A DNA stretch of 64,000 bases from Earliella scabrosa (lineage: Eukaryota > Basidiomycota > Agaricomycetes > Polyporales > Polyporaceae). The notes under the pieces were generated by a model. That model made no database searches and was not told where the DNA came from. It saw nothing but the letters and a program-made list of their open reading frames with translations. The stretch covers positions 15,001 through 79,000 of the forward strand of contig JABYQQ010000032.1 of the NCBI GenBank assembly GCA_022605405.1, read 5' to 3'. Position numbers and translations under genes: made by a program. This document shows positions 33,924-46,072 of this stretch, piece after piece (positions within the stretch are counted from its first letter, which is position 1; every line of letters begins with the position of its first letter).

Positions 33924-35809
33924 GGCGGATGGGGAGGAAGAAGCGGGTGGGAGCGGTCGGATGGAGAGAGCGATTATCGGGTGATGGGATTAGGCGGGCG
34001 TCGTTGTCGTGAGCGGCGTGCCGGACGCGCAGAGGGAGCGTAAGAGAGGAAAGGAAAGGAAAGGAACGGGGGCGACGACGAAGAGCGGGCGGACAAGGAC
34101 GACAAAAGAGTCGGTGCGAACGGGAATGGGCTCTCAGCTCTCGAGTCTTGTCCCACAAAAAGGCTCACCGAGGGCGCACCAGACGTGTCCAGGGCGCTCC
34201 AGCGCCGCCCATCAGCCAATCACATCTCCGTTGCCATCGCGACGATCCGTGTCCGGAGCGCAAGCGCCGACGTCATTGGCCTCGTCTGCTTCCGCCCCGA
34301 CGCCGACGACTCGACTGACCTCACCCGCTGCCCTCCGCTGCCTCGTCCTCGCCGCCGCGTCCGCTCGAGCTCGTCGTCCTGCCCACCTCCCGCTCGACGA
34401 GGCCCAGGTCGGACGGGCGCCGCCCGGACGGCCTCGAGCAGCTTGGCACTGATGTCTGTGCTCGACATCAGCCCGTCTCGGACGTCAACGCGCTCTCCGT
34501 GCACTGCCCATCTCCGGACTCGTGTCTCATTCATTCTCCTCCCCCGCGCCCTGGCTCAACGCCGCTCCCCATTTCCGTCCTCTCGCAACCCCTCAGCAAC
34601 CCGCACAAGTCCATACAGCTACGTCACCACTGCTGCCTTCCGTCCTCCGTCCCTGCCAATTGCCTCACTTGCACACACGCACGTCGCTCATCCTCTCCGC
34701 GCTCATCCTCATCTGCCGTGGACCACCGACTGCAGTTCCCCACACGGCCCATCTTGGCACCATCTTCTCACACATCCCGCCCCGGCGACGCCAACGTCCA
34801 ACCCTGCCTCCTTCTCTTTCCGAGTCTCGATTCTCCGCCCATCTTGATGCGCGCATCCATACCATCCATCCCGTCGCCGTCTCTACCAAGTCGCGGCCTC
34901 TAACGTCATCCATATTCCCCGGCTAGACCGTAAGGCCCAAGTCCTCTCCGATCCTTTTCCGTCGATGCACACGCCAAACGTCTAGTAACCTCACTGCCCC
35001 AATGTGCTCTCTCTCGCGACCCTTCTCGCGCCTCCGGCACCCGCCACGGTCGTTCGACTGCTTGCTGCCAAATAGGCCTCTCAGCTGTCGTTCCGGGATC
35101 CCCACATATTGAACGCTTTCCCGGCTTATCTCTCTCTCTTTCCCTCAATAACGTCCATATCTCACCGGTCACTGGCACATTCTCGTACACCTCTTATCTC
35201 GTCGTACACCGTCTGCGCAAAACTGACACGACACGGCTAGAAACCGACATTTCCAACGTCTCGTTGCTACCGCACACCTGCAGGCTATTGGACCCACCCT
35301 ACCGCGCCGCTGCTTACTCTGCGCTGCGGCGCTTGTCCCTCTCATGTCTATACTTGTCTTCCCGGTCTGCACGCATGCGTGTGCTCGCTCTCATGATCGT
35401 CACGCTCTGCGCACCCCGCTGTCCGGGGTATGCTGTAGCCTGTCCGCGGCCACGTCCTCTTAGATACACCGTAGCTACTGCGGCACGCCTGCGCAAACCT
35501 TAAAATATCTGTACATACACTCGAGCCCCATTGACACGAGAACACGCTGCTGCGTATTGCGAATCATCAGCTTCTCCAGGAACGGCCTGAACGGCAAACG
35601 CTCGAACCGCAAAGTGTACTGTCGTAGTCGGCACCGATGCGAAGTTCTCAGCAAGTCTCCATCTCTACGAGTGCACCATGACCATAAGCATAAGCATCCT
35701 CCACGATAATGTTACACCCAACCATTAACGACTACCAGTCCGGATCCGGGGCGATATGCAGTATGCTATATACTTGAGAGACATCCCACTTCCGCACACC
35801 ACCACCCAC
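33924..35809. other. intergenic, GC-rich, no confident gene
   Basis: Only Pro/Ser/Arg-rich open frames on both strands, typical of GC-rich chance frames. A reverse frame 34220-34534 begins with a helix-like stretch (MSSTDISAKLLEAVRAA) but runs into low complexity. The part next to 33923 should carry the noxR promoter and the part next to 35810 the 3' end of the BRCT gene. Confidence 0.4.
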
Positions 35810-38800
35810 CTACGGCTTCCCTAGCAACATGCTCTTCCGCCTCCTCGCCCGCTCCAGCGGCGGCAGTGAGCTCAAGTCGTCGTCCATACCGCCCGTAGCC
35901 GGCGCAGCCATCTGCATGCTGCTATCCCCATCCTCGTCCACAGCCATGGCTGTAGTCGCGACCCGGTCCCCGCAGCGTGCAGCATCGAAGGAACAGAACG
36001 CAGAGATCGTGCGCAGACCCAGAGAAACGAAAACCCGTCAGCAAGCGGTCACCCACGTCCCACGCGCCCACGGTATTTGGAACGGCACTCACGCGATGAG
36101 ACATCTCGAGACCGACTCGCATCCGCACCTCGTCCAGCGCCGGCGCCAGCAACGAACTTCGAGTTCGAGGGCTCACCAAGCCCTACACCCATGCTCAGCA
36201 GCGACTGGTTGCCGGCACGCGACGAGTCAGAGGAGGCAGGCGACGTCGCGATCTTGTTCGCCACGGGCGATATGTGCTTTGGCATCATCGACTTGCGTCT
36301 CTACACGTACCGCATGAGAATCAGTACCGTGACAAAGCAAAGGGTTCCGCACCTTGTTGACCCCGGCAACGTTGGCAAGCTCGAGGTTGACTTTGAACCC
36401 CGACTCATCCACCCGTTTGCGCTGCTCCACGCACTCCACGACCCAGCGAATGCCGACAACGAAAGGTTTGTGGTCACCAAGCAACCTATAGTGATGTAGT
36501 CCTTATTAGCCAATATCCATGTACAATCACGACGATGAGAACATGGCGTACCTGTATCGATTCAAGGTGCTCATCAGCCCATTCTTGAACACCACGTGCG
36601 TGCACCTCGAGCCAACCCGATTCGCAATCTGCGACTCCCGTCAGCTCCCAGCCTCCTCGACACCGAACGCGAGGACCAGCCAACAACGCACCTTCGCTCC
36701 CATCCCCCGCAGCATGTCCACGAACAGCGCACCAGCATCGTCACCCTCGTCCGTCCGCACGTCCACAAAGATCCTGCAGTCCTTCAGCACGGCGAGAGCA
36801 CCCACCGCGGGGCTGCCTCCCGCATCTCCGACCTCGCCTCCACCATCCCCCGCTTTCTCCTTCCCCTTCCCCTTGTCCGCGCTTCCGTTCGCCGTCGCAG
36901 CCGCAGACCGCAACGACCGCTCCTTGTACGCGTTCGGCGGAGTCGACAGCGCCCCGGTCGCGAGCCGCGTGTTATGCGCACGCGGGGCTGGAGGCGCAGC
37001 GGGCTTCTTCTCTTCCTCCTCTCCCCCGTCCGCCGACTCCGGTGCACCACTAGCCTGCGACGCGGGGTAGGTGCTGCTGGCTGCCCGCGCCTTGCCCTTG
37101 ACGTCCTTCCCGACTCCGAGCGCAGTAGAGGGATCCGGCAGCGCAGACAGGCTCTGCGAGAGCAACTGGCTCGCCATGCTCGCTCTCCGACTCGCGTTCC
37201 GCCTCGCCTCCCTCTCCTTCGCCGCCCTCGCCTTCTCCTCTGCGCTCAGGACCGCATTCGACGGGCCGGCGTCGGATCCCATCGACACGTCCGCATCGCC
37301 TCCCTCATCGACGTCGTCGTCCGACCCGTGCTCCAGTTCGTCCCGCACGTCCTTGCTAGCGTTCCGCAGCCACGAGTCGATCTTGTCCTTCGTCGTCATC
37401 TCGTCCTCTCTTTCCGCGGGCTCCTCCGTGAACACCCCGTCGCCCATCATGACGTCCGACCCAGACGCGACGCCCTCCACCATGTCCGCGTCCTCGTCCA
37501 GCGCGTGCTCGCGCGCAGCGCCGCCCTTGACCGGGCTGCCGACGACCATCGGCAACGAGCTCGCCTTGCTCACGCGCTGCGTAACGCGTCCCATGCCCCT
37601 GCCAATCCCGAATCGTCCTCTCATCGCACCAGCCCCGTTCAAGCCTCCCCTTCCAGCGGCCGCCGAGGACGTAGTCGAAGGTGTGGCGCCGTTCGTGTTC
37701 AGACGCCCAAACCCGAAGATAGGCTTGTTCAGCGTACTCGTCGTGCGCGGAGGCCCGCTACCAGACGCAGTAGAGGCAGCATCGAGCGCAGGAAAGAGTT
37801 TGAGCTGACGTCCGCCTTCGCCCCCCTTCTCTTTCTCCTTCTCCTTTGCAGGTGTTCGCGCTGGAGTCCCCAAAGGCGTAGATGACGCCGCTGCTGCTGC
37901 CGCCGCGGCAGCCGCTCGTAGCCTTGTAGTCCTCGTTCCGACGATCGGGGGAGGCGGAGGCAGCATAAGTTTCGTCTGCTTCAGCTTCTTCTGACCCGAG
38001 GCAGGAGTTGGGGTGGCGGGAACAGCGTTCTTGGCCTTCGCACTCGGAGTCGGCTTCGCAGTCGTCTTGCTCGAGCTCGCAAGAGACGAGGTCGGGAGAG
38101 TACCGGTCGACATGGAGGTGCCAGGCCGCGGTCGATCGACGATCTTGCCCTTGCTGGCTGTTGTGAACGCAAGGATAGATCCTCGATTGCTAGTGCCAGC
38201 ATCACTCGAGAACGACTCGTCACCATCGGAGCCGGATACGGAGCGATGAAAGCCCATGCTCGTGTTCGGCCTGGAGGGTGCCGGAGCATTCAGCTTGTTG
38301 AGCGCATTCGTCAGGTTCGACAAGCTGGAGTTGAGTTGTAATGACGAAGAGAGTGTCCGGGTGTGCGCGCGCGGCTGGTGCTGTTCATTCGAAATGTCCG
38401 AAGGCTGCGGGAGGTCCTCGGTCTGCGCGGGAGGCGTCGTGACTGTAGTTTGACCCTCAGAATCTGCCGGTTCTGGTGGCAGTTGCTCAGAAGACTTGTC
38501 AAGGTTATGTTCTGGCACCGGTGAGGGCCGTGAAGGTTCCACAGGCGAGGCCTCGACTGTCAGCTCCAGTCGTTCAGGCAGCGCCTGTCCCGGCTCCGGC
38601 GGCTTGGTTGGAGTCTCAAGTTCAGTGTCTGAGTCTGGTGGCGCCGACAACGACGACGATCGACTGCGCGGAGTATGCACAACTAGTGATGAGGGGGGAG
38701 GTTGGGACTCTAACGGTGGCGGCAGGTCCTCAGGTCGAGACACCGGGTCCTCTACCATCGGTTCTGGCGCTGAAGCCGGCTCCGGATAAGGGGGGAGCTG

Positions 38801-40301
38801 AGAAGGCTCCGCAGGAGCAATCTTGAGCAGCGGTCGTGGAGGAGACCGTGGAGGAGACGAGGGTGGCTTGGACTGAGCGCGAGCAAGCGGACGTGGAGGC
38901 TGCGATCTTGCTCTGGACACTGGGCGAGAGGGTGTCTTAGTGTGAGGAGTCTGAGAAGGCACAGGCGGAAGACGTGGGGTACGTCCCCTGGGGGTAGGCT
39001 GAGACGGCGGAGGCTGGCTTCCGGACGCCTTAGTCTGAGATTTGGATTGACCAGATGGTTTGACTTCGAGGAAAGGCAGTGTGTAGTTAGCAGGAGCAGT
39101 CGACGGCAGGTATATGCGATGAAGTACGGGAGGACGCACCGTTCGGCCCAGCAGGTCTGTCCGGAGCCTCACTCTTTGCTCGCGCAACAGCGCGCGACGG
39201 CGGCTTCTGAGTAGCTGTGGCACGAATGGAGATTGGTCCTATCCCCAACATCTGATTCCTCTCCCTGTCTCTCGGGTTCTTGACTTTTCTCGCCGGCGGC
39301 TGGAGATCGGCGGGCGCAGCAGAAGTAGAAGCGACAGCGACACCAGCCTTGCCTTTTGGTCGCATGCGAGACTTGACGCCGCTTGTCCTAGGTATCAGGC
39401 TCGGGAGGGGAGGCGGAGGGGGTTTGGAAGGGGGGAGAGCGGTCGGAGTGGTGGCAAATAGGGTAGTATGAGAGGTTGAAGGACGGGGAGTCGAGTCGGA
39501 GTGGGGAAGAGCAGTGCGGGTGGGAAGAGAGGGCTTTGGAGAGCTTGGAACCGGAGTAGCACCAAGATCAAGGGTAGGGTCAGCAATCATAGTCGAGTCG
39601 TCTAGACCGGAAGGGAGAGGCGTAAGGGGAGACATGGGAGTCATGAAGGGGGCTAGCTTGGCCTTGCCATTAGCTATAGGAGGAGCAGGAGTGGTAGCGT
39701 GTTCGAAGTTGAACGCAGGAGGCTTGAGAGGCAAGGAGATCATAGGCTGTCCGGAGCGGGGGTTGGGCACCGAGGCAGAGTCTGAGCGGTCTTCGGGAGG
39801 GACAGAGGTGACTCTGAGCTTGGGAGGAGAACGGCGGGGCGAGGGCGGGACGTTGTTGAGATCGAGCAGGGGGACAGAAGACGAGGGTGGGGGCACCGAC
39901 TTTGCACGACGATCGGGGGAGGTGGAGGACGTCGGGGGCGGGTCGGCACGATGGGGAAGAGAGGAGGGCTTGAGAGGAGGGAAGATGGCGTGGCGAGGCC
40001 GCTTGAGGTCGGGCTGGTGGAGGAGGGCAGCATCTTTGCCAGGAGAGGACGGTCTCTTGAGGTGGCCGTCGTGTGCAGTCTCCATTGGTGCATTGTTGTC
40101 GGCGGCAGGCGCAGGAGACGGCGGTGGCAAAGGCGCGGGCGGCTCAGACGGCGGCTGGGGACGGTCGCCGGGAGCATGCTTGAGGGCGGAACGGGCCTGC
40201 TTGAGGGGCGAGGCGGCGAGGTTGAAGTGGAACTGGTCGAGGGTCGTCTGCGAGCGGGTGCGTTTCGTGGCCGTCGCCGTCGCCGTCGCCGCGTCGGGCA
40301 T
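35810..40301 (-). CDS. microcephalin-like BRCT-domain protein
   Basis: Six exons: 40301-39140, 39063-36692, 36628-36552, 36485-36353, 36300-36093, 35949-35810; 1363 residues with all phases consistent. Residues 1-1145 are low complexity, rich in Pro, Ser and Thr, with SLTP- and SPxK-like sites, and probably disordered. One BRCT domain spans about 1145-1248 (LKDCRIFVDVRTDEGDDAGALFVDML, VGSRCTHVVFKNG, FVVGIRWVVECVEQ). Right after it comes RRKSMMPKHISP, matching the KRK-x-MxPKD-type segment that follows the N-terminal BRCT of microcephalin (MCPH1), and near the end LERARRRKSML. BRCT domains bind phosphoproteins in DNA-damage and chromosome-condensation pathways; the precise role is inferred. It is divergent from the NTF2-like gene, with 249 bases between the starts. 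Confidence 0.85.
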
Positions 40302-40550
40302 CGTTCGGGAAGAGCAGAGACTCGGAGCGACGCGCCCGCCGCCTTTGCCAGAGATGGCCAACCACGACGCGTATGGTCGTGTTTGTCCGCCACGTGCCCC
40401 GATCGCGCGTCGCGTCACGCGTCGAGCCTCTCCCCGCGCGAGAGTCGTCACCGTCCCGCCGCCCGCAGCCGATGCCCGCCCGCCATCGAGCGCAATGACA
40501 TCAGCGTCGAGAGCGTATATGAAGCGGGGACGGGCGACCGGAGGCCCACG
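40302..40550. promoter_or_regulatory. divergent promoter, BRCT gene / NTF2-like gene
   Basis: The 249 bases between the two start codons must hold both promoters. A TATA-like GCGTATATGA stands at about 40513-40522 on the forward side. Confidence 0.5.
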
Positions 40551-41339
40551 ATGAACGTCCTCCGCACGCTCGCCCTCCCACTCGCCACCCGCACTCGGAG
40601 CACAAGCACTCGCGCCATGTCCTCGCACCTGCCCAACGACTCGTCCCTCCCCGGCGAGCACTTCGAGGTCCGTCAGACGGCCTCCAGCGACGACTACCAT
40701 CCGGACCCTTCCAAGTCCATCCCGCTCTCCCCTGCCCGCCAGGCCCTCCTCGACGACGTCATCGCCCTCTACTCGTGCGAGCCCACCCGCCGCCGCGTCG
40801 AACGCTACACCCCTGACTGCGTCTACGACGATCAGTTCGTCTATGCCAACGACCGCTACAAGATGGCCGGTCAGTGGTTCGCGCTCCCGAAGCTCTTCTC
40901 AGCGAGCAAGAACGAGGCCTACCAGGTCGTCACGAACGACCCTCTCCTCATCCAATTCAAGAACGAACAAGTACATTTCCGTCGTAACCTATCGCGCCTT
41001 CGTGCTGACATTCTCGCTCACGTTTGCGTTTAGACCTGGACCTTTCCCGGCAAAATCAAGTCCACTACCATCAACGCCATAGTTTCCCTCTCGCTCGATC
41101 CCGCCACGGCAGACTCCGACTTCCCTCAGATCAAGTACCACAAGGATCAAGCCAATCACAAGGACTATTCCCACACCGGTCCAGGCTTCGCGTTCAAAAA
41201 GTGGCAAGCCGACAAGGTCGCGGGCATGATGGACTCCGAAGATGTCCAAGTATTCAAAGCCGACGCTCGCGAGCACAACCGCGAGTCCGTCCGCCGCTAT
41301 GAGAGCGGCACCGACGAGGCTCCTCGCAAAGAGTTCTGA
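40551..41339 (+). CDS. NTF2/SnoaL-like fold protein, probably mitochondrial
   Basis: Two exons, 40551-40970 and 41034-41339 (intron GTACAT...TTTAG), 241 residues. The first 25 residues (MNVLRTLALPLATRTRSTSTRA) lack acids and are rich in Arg/Ser, a likely mitochondrial presequence; a second start at 40617 (MSSHLP) would give a cytosolic form. ALLDDVIALYSCEP and YTPDCVYDDQFVYANDRYKMAGQWFALPKLF resemble SnoaL/NTF2-like cone folds; the assignment is by pattern only. The C-terminal part has HSHTGPGF-like residues and a charged helix. Function unknown. Confidence 0.8.
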
Positions 41340-42040
41340 GTCGTTGTGTCTTCGGTACGCTCATCGAATGTAGTATCAATAGCTTAGCCACACAGCGGTC
41401 CATGGTCAACATATACTGTACACTAGTCATGACAACAAGAAACTACAACATGTGATGTACTCCACATGCACATTGCACGCCGAGAGAAAGTACGAGGCGA
41501 GAGGAGCATGATATCTAGCGAGCAAAGGCGTAATCCGGACGTTCAATAAGAGGGGATCTGATGATGGTCGGACTGTCCGTCTGGCCACTGAGGGTCATGG
41601 AACGTCCATTACCAAGTTGAATGGCTGGAGAGGAAGGCAAGACCTGGAATCCGACCTATCGTCGGATGTGCACGCCATGGAGATGGGTGGTAGGGAGTGG
41701 ATATGACAAACGCGTGCAGAGCAGGGCGGGAGCAATGAGGAGAAAGCGAGAGCGGATGGCGATGGAACCCGTGTCGAGGCAGACACGTCACATATCACCG
41801 TCCATCAGTGACAGCGTTCGGGAGAGGAAGAAGGCGCAAACCGCGAGGGTGGCACCCATGGACATCCACACGTGCGCAATGTTCATGGTCGTCGTAGGGA
41901 ACAAGTTGGAAGTCGTCGGTTGACGGGTTCGCGTCGTGATACGAAATGGAGAGAAGAGAGAAAACGTCAGCATAGAGCAAGTACAGACAAGGCACGACTC
42001 ATGTGGACCAGAAAGGCCGGATGCCCCAGGATCCAACGCC
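41340..42040. other. intergenic; one tiny membrane-type frame
   Basis: On the reverse strand an ATG near 41883 opens a 32-codon frame with a hydrophobic core (MGATLAVCAFFLSRTLSL) that could cross a membrane. I cannot tell whether it is a gene, a 3' exon or chance. Confidence 0.3.
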
Positions 42041-43692
42041 TCAGAGGACGGCGTGTCCAATGACGGCTGAAGCTTCCAGCTTGAAGAAATCAAGAGAGTA
42101 TCACTCACCCCGATGTAACGCATGAATCTGTTGATGTCGTCTTCGCGACTGCCTCCCAGGCCGGCGTTCATCCAACTCCCGGCGTCGCTCATATCAGTGA
42201 ACGCGCTCATGGGCCTCTGCTTCTGTCCAGCGGTTTTCTTCGCGCCCTCTGCTCCTCGGACTGCGGCCACGTGTCCCTCGTCATCTCCATCCTCGTCGCC
42301 AACATCTCCGCCGAGCCCGTACTCCCGGACAAGCATGCGTACCTGGTCTGGGCCTAGCGTCACCAACGTCGCTAAGTCCTTTGGGAAGAGGGGTGACGCT
42401 GTCGGTTCCTCCACGTACCACGACCCTCCGTTGCTGGTAGGTGAGCGTTCGCTCGCCGTAACGGCTTTCTCGGACGTCCGGATAGAGCTCACATCGGTGT
42501 TCACCGACAGCCTTTGCACGTCTGTACTAGCGCCGCCCCCTACTCCGCCTGGTCGGACTGACGAGCCCGACGTACGGGGGACTGGGGCTGACGTTGTGGA
42601 GGTCGCGGGAGAAGACGGTTGGGAGACGTCGAGCGGTCTAAGGAGGGGTTGCAGAGGTTCCTCGAGTCCTGACGCGCGAATGAGAGCATTGTGGCGTCGT
42701 GCCTCTCTGTAGCATGTTACGACACGAGACGATAATGTGCAAGTCGAGGATGAGCACCACGAAGCAGCAAGTCCTGTCAGTGAAGAACGCGGTACATGAT
42801 GCAACACTGGTCACTCACGAGTTGTGGAGGCAGGTCTTGACCTGCAAGATCTGCCACTTGTAGTGGCGGATCTCCTCGCGGAGCGAGGCTGGTATTTGCT
42901 GCGCAAGCTGTATTGCGGCGACATGTCACCAGTGTGTCCCCCTTATATCCACAGAGCAACGATCGACGAACCTGACATCGTACACGATCCCCGATCTCGC
43001 GATTGACAAGCTCGGCTACAATATGGTTGACTTGGGGACGGATAGCCTCCCGGATGCGCCGCTTGGCTTCCATTTGCAGTGCCGTCTTCATCACTTGCAT
43101 TTGGTCTTCTTGACGGGTTTCCTGCTGTTTCAAGTCTTCCCGAATGTTCCTTATCTATCGTGGGCAGCGCACGTTTCAGGGTCCTCGAATGGAATCAGCT
43201 CCGGCAAGCAGGACGTCGACGTACATGGTGCAATGCATGGATGGCCGGACCTAAGGCCGCAACACGTATGGTGTGATCTCCGACGACGTCGAAGGTCTTC
43301 CCTAACGCTCCCAGGGTAGACTGCATCGTACCAAGAAGCTCCCGAATCCCGGACACGGTTGGATCTCCTTCCTCCGCGACAACAGTGTTGGTTGAAGGCG
43401 CGCCAGTCGCGCCAGTGGCGGAGGCATTCGTAGAGACGTCGAGCTTCGACGTCCTATCCTTGGGTAGAGCACCCGGAGTGGCATTGGTTCGCGGACTCAA
43501 CGGAGGGGACAGCGGCCCCTCCGCATTCGCGGACTTCTATTGCATACATCAGAATGTCTCGTCGTTGATCTTATGCGAGTCTGCCACACATACCTTGGTA
43601 TCGTCCTTGCCCTGGTGGCGCGGCCCAGAGCTGGAGGTATCGTGCTTGTTGCGCTGGCCGCCACCGGCATTATGTTGTGATTTTGGAGACAT
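42041..43692 (-). CDS. hypothetical protein with central helical region
   Basis: Six exons: 43692-43594, 43536-43225, 43154-42972, 42898-42819, 42706-42109, 42079-42041; 436 residues, phases consistent. The N-terminus is disordered; residues about 90-230 are helical and charged (GIRELLGTMQSTLGALGKTF, REDLKQQETRQEDQMQVMKTALQMEAKRRIREAIRPQVNHIVAELVNREIGD, LREEIRHYKWQILQVKTCLHNSEARRHNALIRA), likely coiled coil. A low-complexity stretch, then DDINRFMRYIG near the end. An upstream in-frame ATG at 43752 would add 20 residues. I do not recognise the family; a similar layout is common in fungal cytoskeletal or cortical proteins. Confidence 0.7.
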
Positions 43693-43799
43693 TGAGTTTG
43701 CAGTGTTGGGACCGATTACTGAGTACGATGGGAAGAACGAGAGATTGAGCATGGGTTGACGCCACGGATGCGAGATCGCGTTATAAAGCCCAGACACCC

Positions 43800-44762
43800 A
43801 CTGTGAACGTAATCAGTGCATCTTCGCTCTATCGATAGTCAGCTTGCCTGTGTCAGGAAGCCCGTCGTACGCGTGTCAACGGCGAGCTCGAGCGTGACCC
43901 GTGCTGCGGTAAGGTTGGTCTCGTATTCGGGCCATGTGCAGGTTGAGTTGTACACAGGCTGTACACGTGTGAAACGCGAGTTTGAGAACGCACCAAATGG
44001 GCTTCCCTTTCCAGGTCTGGCGAGCCCTCCGTTGGACGCGTCCTAGCGAGTCCTTTCGAGGCGCTGACCGACAGGAGCCGGACCAGAGGCTATGGAGTGG
44101 CCCCAGCGGGAACACAATAAGTAGTCTTAAGGGTGGAAACGAAGACGCCGTCGTCGTGCTGATACCTGTAAGTACGTAAGAGTAGTACTATTGACATCGA
44201 AGCTGGGAAGCCATCTGCGCCGTCTGCGGCCCCATCGCGCCTTCGAGGTGAGGTTGACTAGAACCTAGGTACGTGGAGATTGTGAGACCCAGTGCCCACA
44301 GGCAACGGCCTAAGGGTTACACTGGCTGATGACCTATTGAAGACTCCGAGTAGAGACAGCGTCAATGAATTCGAACGTGCAGCTGAACATGACTCGCCGG
44401 GATTTTGTAGGACGACGTCGTGATACGTACGAGGCAAATGCAGGGCGCTTGTGACGTGGCACTGCGAGTCCCACTCGAACTCCCAGATGTTACCGCTCAG
44501 CGCTGGGGATGCGCGGGGACAGCCATCGGGGGACCACGATGAGACGTTCGCCGTGGTTCAGGCTTCCTACGCTCGTTCCAGCGCGCCAGGTCGAACCATG
44601 AGTCCGAGTCGCGGGAGCCTGCGGAAAGAAGCGTACCCACGAGTGACTCACTTTGGTCACATATGCCAAACGCATAGCGTTGCGATAAAGCCGAGCAATG
44701 GTGATTCTTGGCGGCCTAGGCACGTGGTGGCGAGCCGAAGAATTCGAACGCTGACGTAGTAT
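43800..44762. other. intergenic, no gene seen
   Basis: Short unrelated frames on both strands with no domains; nothing else recognised. Confidence 0.4.
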
Positions 44763-45054
44763 CACGACGGGCATTGGCGTCTGTTCGGGTTTGTAACAGC
44801 CTTGTAACTAGGCGTGAGAATGGATTCCTGTCACAAGCCTAGTTACAAGGCTGGTTCAGGTCCTGAACATGGCTGACGTAAGACTAGTCCTCCGTAGTAG
44901 TGGGCATTACAAACCCTACTTACAGACGATAAGTATTACATAATACCTGTTCGGGACCTGAACCAGCCTTGTAACTAGGCTTGTGACAGGAATCCATTCT
45001 CACGCCTAGTTACAAGGCTGTTACAAACCCGAACAGACGCCAATGCCCGTCGTG
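44763..45054. mobile_element. fold-back element with 107-bp inverted arms
   Basis: The arms 44763-44869 and 44948-45054 are nearly perfect inverse copies, separated by 78 bases. Each arm holds CCTTGTAACTAGGC and its own inverse CCTAGTTACAAGG, so the arms themselves fold as well. No coding frame. I take it as a non-autonomous fold-back transposon; the true termini and TSD are uncertain. Confidence 0.75.
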
Positions 45055-45532
45055 TATGTAGCGGACACACTGGTGTCCACTACGTACGCGTGATATACGT
45101 GTCGATCTGGGACCAGCTGCAGTCTGCAGAGCGGCCATGTGGAGCTTAACCTGCCGTGCCGAGAACCTCCCACCGCGAAGGTGTCGGGTCCTACACATGC
45201 ATCGGAGTCGAGAATTCCCGAACTACTGTCTGAGCTGCCAGTGCGGGATTGGGGCAGGTATATTGCGATGACCAGCAGTGACTGCGACCGTGTATCGCGG
45301 AAGCACATGTATTATGGTCGGGGGCAGAGCATTGAAGGGCTTAAGCCTGACAAGGGCTGCACTGCCAGATCATGGACTGTGCGAGGCGGTGTGAGGTCAG
45401 GATAGCCAGGGATAGACGCCCAATGGATCGCCTCATATATATTCGCGCTGTTGGTTGTGAACCAGTTGTGAACATTCAACCTGTCAAACGCCCCTTACCA
45501 TCTTGGTACCACTCGCATACTCCGTCAACCTC

Positions 45533-46072
45533 ATGCCTACCCCCGAGATTCTCACCTACCGCCACAACGGCTCCATGGTCTATGTTCCACCTGGTCAGAC
45601 ATACGAGGTATTCCCGATTTCTCACAATAGTCGGGCGCGCACGTATTGATTTGGATATCAGGAGGGCATTCAGATTGCTCGACAGCACTTCCCCGAACTG
45701 GCCACGGTTGAGTCCGACCGCATTACAATCTGCGTAACTGGGCTGGTTGGTGGCAAGCGTCAGCACATCCGCATAGGCTCCATGGCCTGGACTGCGATCC
45801 TTCCCTCTCTCGCACGCTATGAAGTCCTTGATATCTCGGTCAACCCCGAGATTGTCGTCGAGTCGCCAGGCGGTGACTATCTACCCAACTACGAAGATGT
45901 CAAGGAGAAGAGTGGCACAGACAGCTTTCTGGCTCCGTCCCGGGGTCCCTCGCCGAACAAGAAGACCGTACCACTTCCACAACCCCACGAGCGTTCACGG
46001 TCACGTTCGCCGTCCCCGAGCTCCGGCATGGCTGAATGGGCGAAAAGCCTTTTCGGCAAGCGGGCACAATAA
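45533..46072 (+). CDS. small hypothetical protein
   Basis: Exons 45533-45607 and 45662-46072 (intron GTATTC...TATCAG), 161 residues. A compact N-terminal part (EILTYRHNGSMVYVPPGQTYEEGIQIARQ, RITICVTGLVGGKRQHIRIG) with mixed strands and helices may form a small domain that I do not recognise. The C-terminal 60 residues are Ser/Pro/Arg-rich (HERSRSRSPSP), ending AEWAKSLFGKR. No neighbours of obvious shared function. Confidence 0.7.

Noticed and set aside
34185..34847. Forward frame of 220 codons upstream of noxR
   Set aside because: Low-complexity Ser/Pro/Arg composition, no domain and competing frames on all strands; likely GC-driven chance.
36596..37885. Forward open frame of 429 codons
   Set aside because: It is the antisense shadow of the long second exon of the microcephalin-like gene; Arg/Ser/Pro-rich with no domain, while the reverse strand has a BRCT domain and consistent phases.
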